From a bacterium (lineage in GTDB: Bacteria; Armatimonadota; Zipacnadia; Zipacnadales; UBA11051): DNA of 64,000 nt. The stretch is taken from positions 1 to 64,000 of the forward strand of contig JAUVVY010000025.1 of NCBI GenBank assembly GCA_030604405.1, given 5' to 3'. The notes under the pieces are model-generated. The model worked only from the letters and a program-made list of their open reading frames with translations, was not told the origin of the DNA and did not search any database. The translations under genes and the position numbers were made by a program. Shown here in pieces: positions 36,437-45,907 of the stretch; within the stretch, counting starts at the first letter, position 1, and every line of letters begins with the position of its first letter.

Positions 36437-39400
36437 CTAGTAGCGATACTCCGCACCGGCAAAAATAGTCCGGCCAGCCCCCGGAAATCCAGCAAAGGTT
36501 TCATAGTCCCGCCCGGTGAGATTGGCCAGCTCAACGAAGTACTTCTGCTGCAGATTGGGCTGATACTGAATGTACAGGTTGACCAGGGGATAGCCTCCGA
36601 CCCGTTGCGTATTCTGCGGATCGTGAAAGCGGCTACCTACCCAGGTGCCGTCTAGTCCAATGCGAAAACCATTGGCGTCAATGTAGTCCAGACGCCCGCC
36701 CGCCTGCCACCTGGGCGCATAGGGCCACTCAGTGCCGCCGACCTGGGCATCGGGGAACTGCCCATCGGTGGATTGCCAACGTACCCAAACGCGTCCCGTC
36801 ACAGTATCAGTTAGCCATTGCTCGTAGGCAGCGTCTGCCACCCAGCGATGACCACGGTCCATCAATACTCGAGTCGGAAGGCCGGTCAACTCGGGAGCCT
36901 GCACATCAGCCAGTAGCCCTCGCACCCGCTGATAGGCAAGGGAAGTGGTAATCGTGCTTGAGCGGCTGCCCTGTCGCTGGTAGCGCAATTCGTAAGAGCG
37001 TCCTGCGCCGCCGTCGGTAAGATTGAGGTACGTCAGTCCCCGCGGATCGGCCAGGGCCTCGACCGGAGCCAGTTCCAAGGCGTCGCTGCGAAATATCGGA
37101 TTTGCGACAAATGACCACCAGGTGGACCGATCAGGGCGGTACACAGCCACCACTTTTGGCAGCAGTACGCTCGACGTACCGTTCTGTCGGCCCCAATAAT
37201 CTCCCACCACCAGATGGAAACGGTCGTTGACGCGGGCTTCTACCTCAAACCACGCGGTGTCAGTTTCGCCGGTATTGCGCGCAGCAAAGGGACTAAAGAC
37301 GGTCCCGCCAGTGCCAGGATCGACGGCTCCTGCGATACCGTGCTGTTCGCGTTCGTCCCACAGATGGCTGTACCCCAGACGCAGCGAGTATTTCTCGTTG
37401 ATATTGGCATCTACACGAAACTCGGGCGAGTGCTGTGAACTCTCGTTCACCAGCTCGCGAAACGAATTGGTGTCCTGTCCGGTCAGGCTGTCGGGATTGC
37501 GGAAGCGAAAGCGATTTCGGCGGAACGAATACTTCAGGGTGCCAGTTACCTTTGGAGACAGCCGCTGGCGATATGCAAGAACCACATCACCACCAGTGAA
37601 GGCCTGCTCGTCGTCCGAATCTCCGGCGGAGGTGGCTGTGACAGGCCCGGGACAGCCACGTGTGCGGTCGAAGAATGTGCTGGACAATACCAGTTGCCGC
37701 CTGGGATCAGACTGATATCCAACGATGAGCTCGAGGAACTTCTGCGACTCGTGGTCGTTCACCGTCCGGAAGCCATCGTTATCTTCTAGCAGCCCACTGG
37801 CGAAATAGCTCAGCCGCCCTTCCGAAGCCATGTCACTATGATGCACATCATAGCGAATTCGGTCGTGGCTCCCGGCAACAAGGGTGTTTTCCGTCCGAGC
37901 ATAAAGCCGAGTCTCAAGCATGGCCGACGGGTCCCTGGTCACCGAGGTCAAGACCTCCCGCACAGCATCCCGCGGCCTGTCCTGACCTACATACAGCTTT
38001 GACAGTTGAAAATGCGCTTGAGAGTACGCCGCATCCAAAGCCACTGCCTCTCGCAACTCGGCCAGCGCGCGGTCGCTGCGACCCTGACGCATGTAGATCC
38101 GTGCCAGCACCGTGTGCACGAATGGCGAGCATTCGCCCAACGCCAGAGCCCGTTCCCCCGCCTCCAGAGCTTCCCGAAAGCGGTTCTGTTCCAGGTGAAC
38201 CAGGGCGAGGTTAGCATACGGCATTCCCCAGTTCGGCTGTAGCTGGATGGCGCGGTCCAAATGCTCCATAGCCAGGCTCATACGGCCAAATGACGCGTAC
38301 ACGCCGCCTAAGTTATTGTGAGCCGACGCCGAGTCGGTATCCACGGAGACAGCGGCCTTTTGTTCGTCGAGAGCTTCCCGGAAGCGGCCACGTTTGGTCA
38401 GAACCAGACCCCAGCCGGTGCGAGCCTCAGACAGGCTGGGATCCACGGCCAGAGCCTGTTCGAACTGACGGCCCGCACGTTCTGGGTCATTGTTAAGCAG
38501 GAACAGCAATCCCAGGGTGCTGCGGGCAGGAGCGCTTTGAGGATTGAGGGCGACCGCCACTCGAGCTTGCGCGAGGGCGGCCTCGATTTCGTCTTCCGCG
38601 GCCATGAGCTTGGCAAGTGTCAGGTGTGTGCTGGCCGACAGATCGTTGAGCTCAAGCGCTCGGTCCAACTCTTGTCTGGCCTCGGAGAAGCTCCCGGCAA
38701 AAAACAGGGCAGTGCCGAGGGCTTCATGGGCTAACGCCGACTGGGGGGCCACCTGTGCCGCCTCACTGCCGGCCGCAAGGGCCTCGTCAACCTTCCCCTG
38801 GGCCAGGCGAACGTAGGCGAGATACGTATTGGCCAGGTAATGGTCGGGGCCGAGCAGGAGGGCCTCAGACGCTGAAGCCGCCGCCCTTTCCAGATCGCCC
38901 GCGCGCAGGTAGGCAGCGGTCAAGTATGCCTGAGGTAACGGATCATCTGGGGCCAGTTGCGCCGCCTGCTGCAGCAGTTCCACGGCTGGCTTGGCGTCAC
39001 GTTGGCTCAGAGCGACGAGCCCCAGGCCGATCTGCCAGCGTGCATTATCTGGCTCAGCCTGGGACGCCACTGAAAACTGGTCGCGGGCCTCGGCGGGCCG
39101 ACCCGCTTGCAACAACGCGTATCCCAGCACCCCACAGTAGGCCCCCTCCTCGGGGGCGAGCTCCACCGCCTGCTGGGCCTGCACCAGGGCTTCCTCGGTA
39201 CGCCCCAAGTCTAACAACACCCCTGCCAGGGCCGCGTGCGCCGCAGGATCCTCAGGAGCCTGCTCCAACGCCGCTTGCCGACCAGTCAGCTCTTGCTGCA
39301 GTTGTTCAGGGTCTGTGCTGACCTGAGGGTATTCCAGCTCGATGATGAGAGTTTGCAGGTTGGCCTCCCACGCGATCAAACTCGAGGGGTCAACCACAAT

Positions 39401-39973
39401 CGGGCGGGTCGGAGCCTTCCCGACCTCCGCCGTACTTTGTTGGGAACTCAGCACCGCCACACTGCCCAAATCATTGAAGAATCGGACCTCGCCCTCAACC
39501 ACGGTGAGCACGCTGGTGCCATCTTCGCTCACATCAACCTGAAAAATGGTGCCCTCCGCAGCCGCGACAGCCGCTGGGGCCCGTATCTCCAGGCGACCAC
39601 CCGTAACGGTGGCCAGTATTCGTCCCACAATAACGCGCCAACCACGAGGCTTGCCTGGCTCTCGCAGGATGACCTCGGTTTTGGGCCCCACGGCAACCCG
39701 CGTGCCATCGCCACTGACGATGCAAACGGAGCCATTAGGGCCGGTGCGTATACGGTCCCCCGAGGATGCTGCTCGAGTGCCCCGTTTGAGGGCAATCCAG
39801 GCCCCCTTACCGCCCACCTGGACTTCGACTCGACCCCGAGCCGATTGCAGGCTGAGCTTAGATTTCTGTGCGTGAGCCTCGCTGTGCAGGTAGAACAGGC
39901 AAAAGCAACTCAGGCTGACCCACAGTACCAACCAGCGCAGCGGGTTCGGGCAGGAGCGTAATCTAGCTTTCAT
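36437..39973 (-). CDS. FecR domain / TPR array / outer-membrane beta-barrel fusion
   Basis: 1178 residues from the ATG at 39973 (AGGGAGAGG upstream). The first 11 bases overlap the cyclase stop, so translation is coupled. After the signal peptide (LRWLVLWVSLSCFCLFYLHS) comes a FecR domain (about 40-170: GRVEVQVGGKGAWIALKRGT, GDRIRTGPNGSV, RLEIRAPAAVAAAEGTIFQV). About 14 tetratricopeptide repeats follow (about 215-690), for example DNARWQIGLGLVALSQRDAK and SAHNNLGGVYASFGRMSLAM. The last 450 residues look like an outer-membrane beta-barrel with alternating strands, ending in an aromatic C-terminal strand (TIFAGAEYRY) after a TonB-receptor-like closing segment (LANLTGRDYETFAGFPGAGR). No plug domain is seen. 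It may link envelope sensing to a surface pore or assembly platform (inference). Confidence 0.75.
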   Translation of the reverse strand: MKARLRSCPNPLRWLVLWVSLSCFCLFYLHSEAHAQKSKLSLQSARGRVEVQVGGKGAWIALKRGTRAASSGDRIRTGPNGSVCIVSGDGTRVAVGPKTEVILREPGKPRGWRVIVGRILATVTGGRLEIRAPAAVAAAEGTIFQVDVSEDGTSVLTVVEGEVRFFNDLGSVAVLSSQQSTAEVGKAPTRPIVVDPSSLIAWEANLQTLIIELEYPQVSTDPEQLQQELTGRQAALEQAPEDPAAHAALAGVLLDLGRTEEALVQAQQAVELAPEEGAYCGVLGYALLQAGRPAEARDQFSVASQAEPDNARWQIGLGLVALSQRDAKPAVELLQQAAQLAPDDPLPQAYLTAAYLRAGDLERAAASASEALLLGPDHYLANTYLAYVRLAQGKVDEALAAGSEAAQVAPQSALAHEALGTALFFAGSFSEARQELDRALELNDLSASTHLTLAKLMAAEDEIEAALAQARVAVALNPQSAPARSTLGLLFLLNNDPERAGRQFEQALAVDPSLSEARTGWGLVLTKRGRFREALDEQKAAVSVDTDSASAHNNLGGVYASFGRMSLAMEHLDRAIQLQPNWGMPYANLALVHLEQNRFREALEAGERALALGECSPFVHTVLARIYMRQGRSDRALAELREAVALDAAYSQAHFQLSKLYVGQDRPRDAVREVLTSVTRDPSAMLETRLYARTENTLVAGSHDRIRYDVHHSDMASEGRLSYFASGLLEDNDGFRTVNDHESQKFLELIVGYQSDPRRQLVLSSTFFDRTRGCPGPVTATSAGDSDDEQAFTGGDVVLAYRQRLSPKVTGTLKYSFRRNRFRFRNPDSLTGQDTNSFRELVNESSQHSPEFRVDANINEKYSLRLGYSHLWDEREQHGIAGAVDPGTGGTVFSPFAARNTGETDTAWFEVEARVNDRFHLVVGDYWGRQNGTSSVLLPKVVAVYRPDRSTWWSFVANPIFRSDALELAPVEALADPRGLTYLNLTDGGAGRSYELRYQRQGSRSSTITTSLAYQRVRGLLADVQAPELTGLPTRVLMDRGHRWVADAAYEQWLTDTVTGRVWVRWQSTDGQFPDAQVGGTEWPYAPRWQAGGRLDYIDANGFRIGLDGTWVGSRFHDPQNTQRVGGYPLVNLYIQYQPNLQQKYFVELANLTGRDYETFAGFPGAGRTIFAGAEYRY

Positions 39974-41951
39974 TGGTCCTCTCCCTGTCGGCGTGGTCAA
40001 CGCCTTGCTCGGACAGTTGACTGAACCCCTCGGGCCCAGCCACACCATAGATTTTGATCGGCGTCTTTCGCCCTCTGAGCGTCACCTCGTCAAGGTCCAC
40101 GACCTCCACCTCTTCAGGTAGATGCACTCGCACGCTTTCGCTGAAGATGAGCGGGTAGCCCAGCGTCTTGGTAAGCTCCTCCAGTCGTTGGGCTACGTTG
40201 ACCGGGTCACCGATAACGGTGGGTTCCAGGTGGGTTTTCCCTACTAGCCCTATGGCCACCGACCCGGCATTGATGCCAACGCCTATGTCAAGCCCCACAC
40301 CGGCAGCCTCCCAAGCTTGAGCGGACGTGCTCAGATCGGCCAGAATTCCTCGCCCAGCCTCCAGGGCGCAGGTCGCATGGTTGACGCCCCTGCGCTCCTG
40401 CCAGAAAACCGCCAGGATGGCATCCCCGGGCGTCTTAACAATGGTCCCGCCGTGATTGGTGATGATATCTTCGACCGCCGAGTGATAGATGTTGAGCATG
40501 GTGAGGGTATCGTGGGCAGACAACTGCTCGGCAGTGCTGGTGTAGCCGCGGATATCAGAAAACAGGATGGACGCGTCCATGGTGCGAACCTCGCCCAGCC
40601 GTGGCGCCTGTGGTGCCCCCAGAAAGGACGGGACAAACCGCGCCAAAAGGGCCGTTACCTTGTCGCTTTCAGACGCTGTCGTCACGCCCCAGGACACCAA
40701 AACGCCCAACTCGCAATACATTAGGTACATCCAGGTTCCTCGTTGCACCAGAAGCTGACGCGCCAGCACTACTGCTACGACCGTCAGAACTAGCGCCACG
40801 CCGATCGAACGCCACCCCCTGAAGCGGTGAACGCCCACGGCAGTTGCAACAGCGAAAGCTGCCAGTAACGCCAGGTAGCTCCAGGGAGCCATGGGACGTA
40901 TGAATTTCCCAGAAATCAGAGTATAAAGGGCATTTGCCTGGACTTGTGGCCCGGGCATGGCACCCACAGCGGTCCAATGCGTATCCCAGTCCATTCGGCC
41001 GATGATGACGGCTTTGCCCCCAAACAATTCGCGCCCCTGCGCGTCATCGCTAATCGCAAGCACCTCGCTCAACAAGTGCGGCTCGATCATTCCCCGGCGT
41101 CCCGCCCAGTTGATCAGCAAGGTATTCCACGTCTTGAGCCCAGGGACCTCCTCCACGTTGCTACCCCGTACGATTTCCACGCCTGCAATAGCGCTTCCCT
41201 GGCGCTTGCGCCCGCCACTGCCTTCACCAGAAGGCAGCAGATAGATTCGCTCGCCTGACAGCAGCGGCACTTTGCGTTCGGCCGTCAACAGCCAGCGGCC
41301 CTCGCTTAGTTGCATGTCCGAGGGCTTGGCGCCCATAAAGCATTGAAAAGCCAGCAGCGACAGGGCCAGGTACTCCTGCCCGCTATCACGATCGCGTACC
41401 ACCAGCGGTATAGAGCGGACCGTCTCGTTGGGCTGATGCGCGGCCGGCGAGCCCGCGGCCCACACCGCTTCATCAAGGGGCTTGACAGGCGGTTCAAAGC
41501 CCACCGCGCCGGGCTTAGTCTTGGTCGCCGCCGCTACCACAACGTTGCCCGCCTCACGAAAGGCCTCCGCCACCTCAGCATCCTCGTGTGGGGAACGCCG
41601 CTTGAACATAAGATCAAAAACGATAACCTTGGCCCCCCATCGGCTAAGCAGACGCGCCGCCTTGGCGTATGCTAGCCGGGGGATCTCCAGGCGGCCGTCG
41701 CCCGTGTCCTGCGGAGCCCGTAAGTACTCGTACGCGGTCGAGTCCTCGCCTATATCAATAACCTCGATGCGGGGATCTATGGGTTGGGGCGGCATCCGCA
41801 GCAACAGTTCGTCCAGTGCGCGCACTTCGACGAAGCTCAATACCGGAGCCATAAGAATAACGGCGGCTACCACCAGAACGGCGGTAGCCGCCGGCCTCGC
41901 CAATATGCTCCACACCCGCCCACCAGTTATCCTCTGACGAAGTGAATTCAT
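39963..41951 (-). CDS. CHASE2-domain class III adenylate cyclase
   Basis: 662 residues from the ATG at 41951; a TTG start 36 bases earlier is possible and no strong ribosome binding site decides. Architecture: one N-terminal membrane segment, a CHASE2 extracytoplasmic sensor (about 35-340; DPRIEVIDIGEDSTAYEYL, AKVIVFDLMF), three membrane helices (about 350-440), then a class III cyclase domain. The catalytic residues are visible: metal Asp in ILFSDIRGYTS, K-x-x-G-D in KTPGDAILAVF (adenine-specifying Lys and second metal Asp), GINAGSVAIGLVG, and N-x3-R in GDPVNVAQRLE. It should make cAMP in response to an outside signal. First gene of a three-gene operon. The effector is not in the window. Confidence 0.88.
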   Translation of the reverse strand: MNSLRQRITGGRVWSILARPAATAVLVVAAVILMAPVLSFVEVRALDELLLRMPPQPIDPRIEVIDIGEDSTAYEYLRAPQDTGDGRLEIPRLAYAKAARLLSRWGAKVIVFDLMFKRRSPHEDAEVAEAFREAGNVVVAAATKTKPGAVGFEPPVKPLDEAVWAAGSPAAHQPNETVRSIPLVVRDRDSGQEYLALSLLAFQCFMGAKPSDMQLSEGRWLLTAERKVPLLSGERIYLLPSGEGSGGRKRQGSAIAGVEIVRGSNVEEVPGLKTWNTLLINWAGRRGMIEPHLLSEVLAISDDAQGRELFGGKAVIIGRMDWDTHWTAVGAMPGPQVQANALYTLISGKFIRPMAPWSYLALLAAFAVATAVGVHRFRGWRSIGVALVLTVVAVVLARQLLVQRGTWMYLMYCELGVLVSWGVTTASESDKVTALLARFVPSFLGAPQAPRLGEVRTMDASILFSDIRGYTSTAEQLSAHDTLTMLNIYHSAVEDIITNHGGTIVKTPGDAILAVFWQERRGVNHATCALEAGRGILADLSTSAQAWEAAGVGLDIGVGINAGSVAIGLVGKTHLEPTVIGDPVNVAQRLEELTKTLGYPLIFSESVRVHLPEEVEVVDLDEVTLRGRKTPIKIYGVAGPEGFSQLSEQGVDHADRERTNES

Positions 41952-42241
41952 CGCCGTCTCAGACGCGGACCTTCCGAAGGGCCACAAGCTGCCGAATTCG
42001 TGACCTCATTCAGCGCCGCTATTCTTTGCACTTACCGTGCGCGGCGATCGCTGCTAGCTATCGTCGGAGACTTACCGAACACAGCCGGCTAGCCTCTTGA
42101 TCGTCAGCCGTGCGGGCCGTCAAGCGGATCAGACAGGTGCCCGCCGCAACCGGCCAGAGCAAAGGCGATCTGCGCGGCTTGGCCCCTTGTGGGTGCCGCG
42201 GTCATGGACGTGATCTGCAACGAGCCTACGACCGCATCATC
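41952..42241. other. Spacer upstream of the cyclase operon
   Basis: Both flanking genes are on the minus strand. The gap should carry the cyclase promoter, but no motif can be named and no coding frame is convincing. Confidence 0.45.
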
Positions 42242-43777
42242 CTAGGACCCCTGGTCATGGGTCACACGCACCAAGAGCGGCCATGCATCGGACACGTTGC
42301 CGGCCATATCTATGGCCCGGATAGTCACTGTGTATATGCGGGTCTCCTCCGGGTGGTTGCCCGAACGCTCCGCTCGCAACTGCAAGGACTGCACATCATC
42401 AGGGTCGAGCACCCAGTCCGGCGTGTAATCGCCGTCACCAGTGCCCAACTCGGGCTGGTTGCTCGTGACACTCTCAATGTACCAAACCGCGCTATCATCT
42501 GTGACTATGACACCGTTATCTTGGACTGTGACATCCAATGTCATATTGATCATCACGTGCTCAGGAGGCCACAGGCTGGACGGGTCGGCACTCGCGCCGA
42601 GGATGACCGGAGGCGTTGTGTCGTCCCCCAGAGGTACCGCCATGGCCTGTTCTACCCAGGTCAATACGCAATTGCCCGCGTCGTCAACAATCTGTCCCCG
42701 GCAAACGTAGGCCGCACCCTCGGGGACACCCGGAACCGCAATCGTCGTGTATCCATTCGCCGGCAGCATGAGGGTCGGTTGGACGTCTTGTGACCACGAA
42801 TAGTAGTCCAGCCCACCAACTTGAGCTGGGGCCTCCGGGCCAGCATCAGACAGATCCCCAAGAGCGCCAGTATCGGGCAAGTCCTCAAGCGCGAACATTA
42901 TCTCCTCAGCGCCGACCAGGGGGGGAGCCTCGCGGCCGCAAATCCACCACTCGGCCAGCACCTCGCGGATCGTGCCCTTATCCCTCATGGTGACCAGCTC
43001 AGAGATGAAGTTCCCCATCTGGTGGGCAGCCTTCGCCCACAGGAACAGAGCCTTGTCCTCGTCGCCGACCTGCCACTTGTCGAGACCCGCCAGGGCGTAC
43101 TCCTCGGCTTTGCCTGTCTTGCGGAACAGGCTGTTGATCGAGGGATCCGAAAGCTCATCATCCCACGCCTGCACGTCGGCCTCCAGGGCGTGAATGTAGT
43201 CCAGAATGGCATATACGCGCTGGGCAACGAAACCGACATTAAGTATGTCATTCACTGCCGCTGGGTCAAGCTCACCGGCGAACATGCTAAAGTCGGTGGG
43301 AACCGCTATTTCCGATTCGGTATCGTTGGTGATCACAACTACCAGAGTACCGTTATCCCAGTATGCATAGCCTCCGCCGGGGATCTCCCCCTTGTCGAGC
43401 TCGGTCGGAATGATGGTTGTCCCGTCGGCCCACTGGAGATCTCGCAAGCGGCAGCTATTGTCGGCAGTGACCCAGAGTATTGCCACATTTGTGCCGTCTG
43501 CCGCCTCCACGGCCGGGTTACCAAAGGTAAGACTCGTGCAGAAGATACCACCAGACAACATGTAGCCCTCGCTGAAATCCCAAGCCGGGTATACATAGGT
43601 CTTCGTGATGGCTTCCAGGCCATTGGTAATGGCCCGCACGGAATACTGCGAGACTCCCGTCGTGTTCTCAAATATGTAGGCCTTGGTATACTGCGCTCGA
43701 GCCGGCAGGGCCGCGCTCATAATAAGTATCCCCACGAACGCGAGCACAATCGAATACTTCCTGTCTAATCGTCTCAT
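42242..43777 (-). CDS. Secreted protein of unknown function, intact copy of a tandem duplication
   Basis: 511 residues, GGGGGAAG before the ATG, signal peptide MRRLDRKYSIVLAFVGILIM ending near ARA/Q. The N-terminal half is a beta-rich domain (YSVRAITNGLEAITKTYVYP, GGIFCTSLTFGN, VAILWVTADNSCRLRDLQWA). Residues about 185-300 are helical (ILDYIHALEADVQAWDDELS, KALFLWAKAAHQMGN). The C-terminal part is an Ig-like or bacterial Big-type module (TPPVILGASADPSSLWPPEH, RIYTVTIRAIDMAGNVSDAW), a frequent ending of secreted envelope proteins. No recognised family for the whole. A truncated, mutated duplicate with the same upstream sequence lies directly upstream. Confidence 0.7.
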   Translation of the reverse strand: MRRLDRKYSIVLAFVGILIMSAALPARAQYTKAYIFENTTGVSQYSVRAITNGLEAITKTYVYPAWDFSEGYMLSGGIFCTSLTFGNPAVEAADGTNVAILWVTADNSCRLRDLQWADGTTIIPTELDKGEIPGGGYAYWDNGTLVVVITNDTESEIAVPTDFSMFAGELDPAAVNDILNVGFVAQRVYAILDYIHALEADVQAWDDELSDPSINSLFRKTGKAEEYALAGLDKWQVGDEDKALFLWAKAAHQMGNFISELVTMRDKGTIREVLAEWWICGREAPPLVGAEEIMFALEDLPDTGALGDLSDAGPEAPAQVGGLDYYSWSQDVQPTLMLPANGYTTIAVPGVPEGAAYVCRGQIVDDAGNCVLTWVEQAMAVPLGDDTTPPVILGASADPSSLWPPEHVMINMTLDVTVQDNGVIVTDDSAVWYIESVTSNQPELGTGDGDYTPDWVLDPDDVQSLQLRAERSGNHPEETRIYTVTIRAIDMAGNVSDAWPLLVRVTHDQGS

Positions 43778-44200
43778 CTGTCTTCCCCCTGTAGGATCAG
43801 GATTAGATAACGAGATGCCGGAAGCCCATGGCGGCGCCCTGGACTTGCACTAAGTCGGTATGGTCATTCAGTGGAGTGAATTGCTTCGGCGTAGGGTATG
43901 AATTCTGCCGCGATTCTAGCTGCGAAGTTGTAATGCGGTGACTGCGGTGCATGTTTTCAAAGCCAATGTGGAGATGTTACCCCAGGTTGGCTCCGTGTGT
44001 GGCCCGGCTCTCCACCTCATAGTGCGATCCACGCGTGTCGCAGAGTGCCACAACAAGCCCCAAGGCTCATGACTGCACCCAGTGCCGCACGAGCCCATAG
44101 AGCACCGCGCTACTTGTTGCCGTGCACCATACTGCAATACGTTACTTTATGTCAAGGGTCCTGGGTAAAAAAGCGCATGTATGAATCGTCGGTAGACTAG
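42287..44200 (-). repeat. Tandem duplication, copy A
   Basis: Covers most of the intact gene at 42242-43777 plus 423 bases of its upstream sequence. It matches copy B at 44331-45907 closely across both coding and upstream sequence. Copy A contains an extra ~320 bases (encoding residues ~185-290) that copy B lacks. Confidence 0.85.
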
Positions 44201-44307
44201 GGTGGAGGATAGTGGGAGCCGAAATGGTGCCACTGGCGGCTGACCACCAGGGCGCGCCCGGCTAACGTGGCCGCGCCTCCCATTCGCCGAGACCCGCCCG
44301 GGCGCAC
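43778..44307. promoter_or_regulatory. Duplicated leader of copy A and gap to copy B
   Basis: Bases 43778-44200 are repeated at 45487-45907 with only scattered changes and small indels. The indels shift every reading frame, so the segment is not protein-coding. It must hold the promoter and may hold a structured leader RNA. Bases 44201-44330 are unique, with nothing recognised. Confidence 0.5.
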
Positions 44308-45486
44308 TCACCGGGTTTGCCTGAGCACATATGGATCGGACACGTTGCCGGCCATATCTATGGCCCGGATAGTCACTGTGTATGTGCGGGTCCCAGGTGT
44401 GCCCAAACGCTCCGCCCGCAACTCCAAGGACTGCACGTCATCAGGGCCGAGCACCCAGTCCGGCGCGCCATCGCCGCCTTCAGGCTGGCTGCTCGTGACA
44501 CCCTCAATGCACCAAACCGCCAACCCGCTATTATCTGTGACTGTGACACCAAATGTCATATTGACCATCTCGCCCTCACGAGGCTACAGGTTGGGCGGGT
44601 CGCTAGTCGCATTGACGATGACCGGAGGCTATTTGTCGTCCACTGGCGGCCCCGCTATGGCCTGTTCTACCCAGGTGAACACCCAATTGCCCGCGGGGTC
44701 ATCAATCTCAACCTGTCCCCGGCAGACGAAGGCCGCACCCTCGGGGACACCCTCAACCGCAAACGTCGTGTATCCATTCGGCGGCAGCTTGAGGGTTGCC
44801 TGGAGCCCTGACCACGGGCGGTACACCAGCTCACCAACTTGAGCTGAATCCTGCTGCGGACCAGCCTCAGGCAAAACGCCAAGTGAGCCAGCCTTGCGGA
44901 GCAGGCGCTTGGCCGAGCGCAGGCCAGCTAAACCGACATCAAGTATTTGCTTCACGTCCTCTGGGACAAGCTCATCGGCGTACATGCTAAAGCGGTTGGG
45001 AACCGGTATGGGCAATCCGGTATCGTTGGTGATTACAACTACCAGAGTACCGTCCTCCCAGTATGCATAGCCTCCGCCAGGGATACCCTTGTCGAGCTCG
45101 GTCGGAATGATGGTTTGCCCGTTGGCCCACTGGAGATCTCGCAAGCGGCAGCTATTGTCGGCAGTGACCCAGAGTATTGCCACATTTGTGCCGTCTGCCG
45201 CCGCGGTCTCGCCACCAAAGGTAAGACTCGTGCACAAAATGCCACCAAACAACATGGTGCCCGTGCTGTAGCCCGGGGGGAGATTCCAGCCCGCCGGGTA
45301 TGCATAGGTGTTCGTGATGACTTCCAGGCCATTGGTAATGGCCCGCACGGAATACTGCGAGACTCCCGTCGTGTTCTCAAACATGTAGGCCTTAGTATAC
45401 TGCGCTCCAGCCGGCAGGGCCGCGCTCACGATAAGTATCCCCACGAACGCGAGCAAAACCGAACACTTCCTGTCTAATCGTCTCAT
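44308..45486 (-). pseudogene. Decayed duplicate of the 42242-43777 secreted-protein gene
   Basis: Copy B starts with the same signal peptide (MRRLDRKCSVLLAFVGILIV) and the same beta-rich N-terminal domain. A deletion of about 107 codons joins VKQILDVGLAGLRSAKRLL directly to VLPEAGPQQDSAQVGELVY, removing the helical middle of copy A. The frame stops after PVDDK (TAG at 44631-44629), and a second stop follows in the bridge where copy A reads SSLWPPEH. The rest of the C-terminal module remains open as a separate frame (44308-44568, VWCIEGVTSSQPEGG to VTIRAIDMAGNVSDPYVL). Either a recent pseudogene, or the first part (285 residues) is still made as a truncated secreted protein; its start and ribosome binding site are intact. 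Confidence 0.75.
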
Positions 45487-45907
45487 CTGTCTTCCCCCTA
45501 TAGATCAGGATTTGGTAACGAGATGCCCTAAGCCCATGGCGGCACCCTGGACTTGCACTAAGTCGGTGTGGTCATTCAGTGGACTGAATTGCTTCGGCGT
45601 AGGGGATGAATTCTGCTGCGATTCTAGCTGCGAAGTTGTAATGCGGTGACTGCGGTGCATGTTTTCAAAGCCAATGTGGAGATGTTACCCCAGGTTGGCT
45701 CCGTGTGTGGCCCGGCTTCACCTCATAGTGGGATCCACGCGTGTCACAGAATGCCGCCGCAGGCCCCAAGGCTCATGACTGCACATAGTGCCGCACGAGC
45801 CTATAGAGCACCGCGCTACTTGTTGCCGTGCACCATACCGCAATACGTTACTCTATGTCAAGGGTCCTGGGTAAGAAAGCCGCATGTATAAATCGTCGGT
45901 AGACTAG
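44331..45907 (-). repeat. Tandem duplication, copy B
   Basis: Direct repeat of 42287-44200 in the same orientation. The upstream part (45487-45907) is as conserved as the coding part. It lacks an internal ~320-base segment and has premature stops in its last third. Confidence 0.85.

Noticed and set aside
36437-39973. Classical TonB-dependent receptor
   Set aside because: The barrel-like end is similar, but no plug domain or TonB-box was found; TPR and FecR occupy the N-terminal part.
45646-45891. Plus-strand 81-codon frame in the duplicated leader
   Set aside because: The other copy of the leader has indels that break this frame, so it is not conserved as protein.
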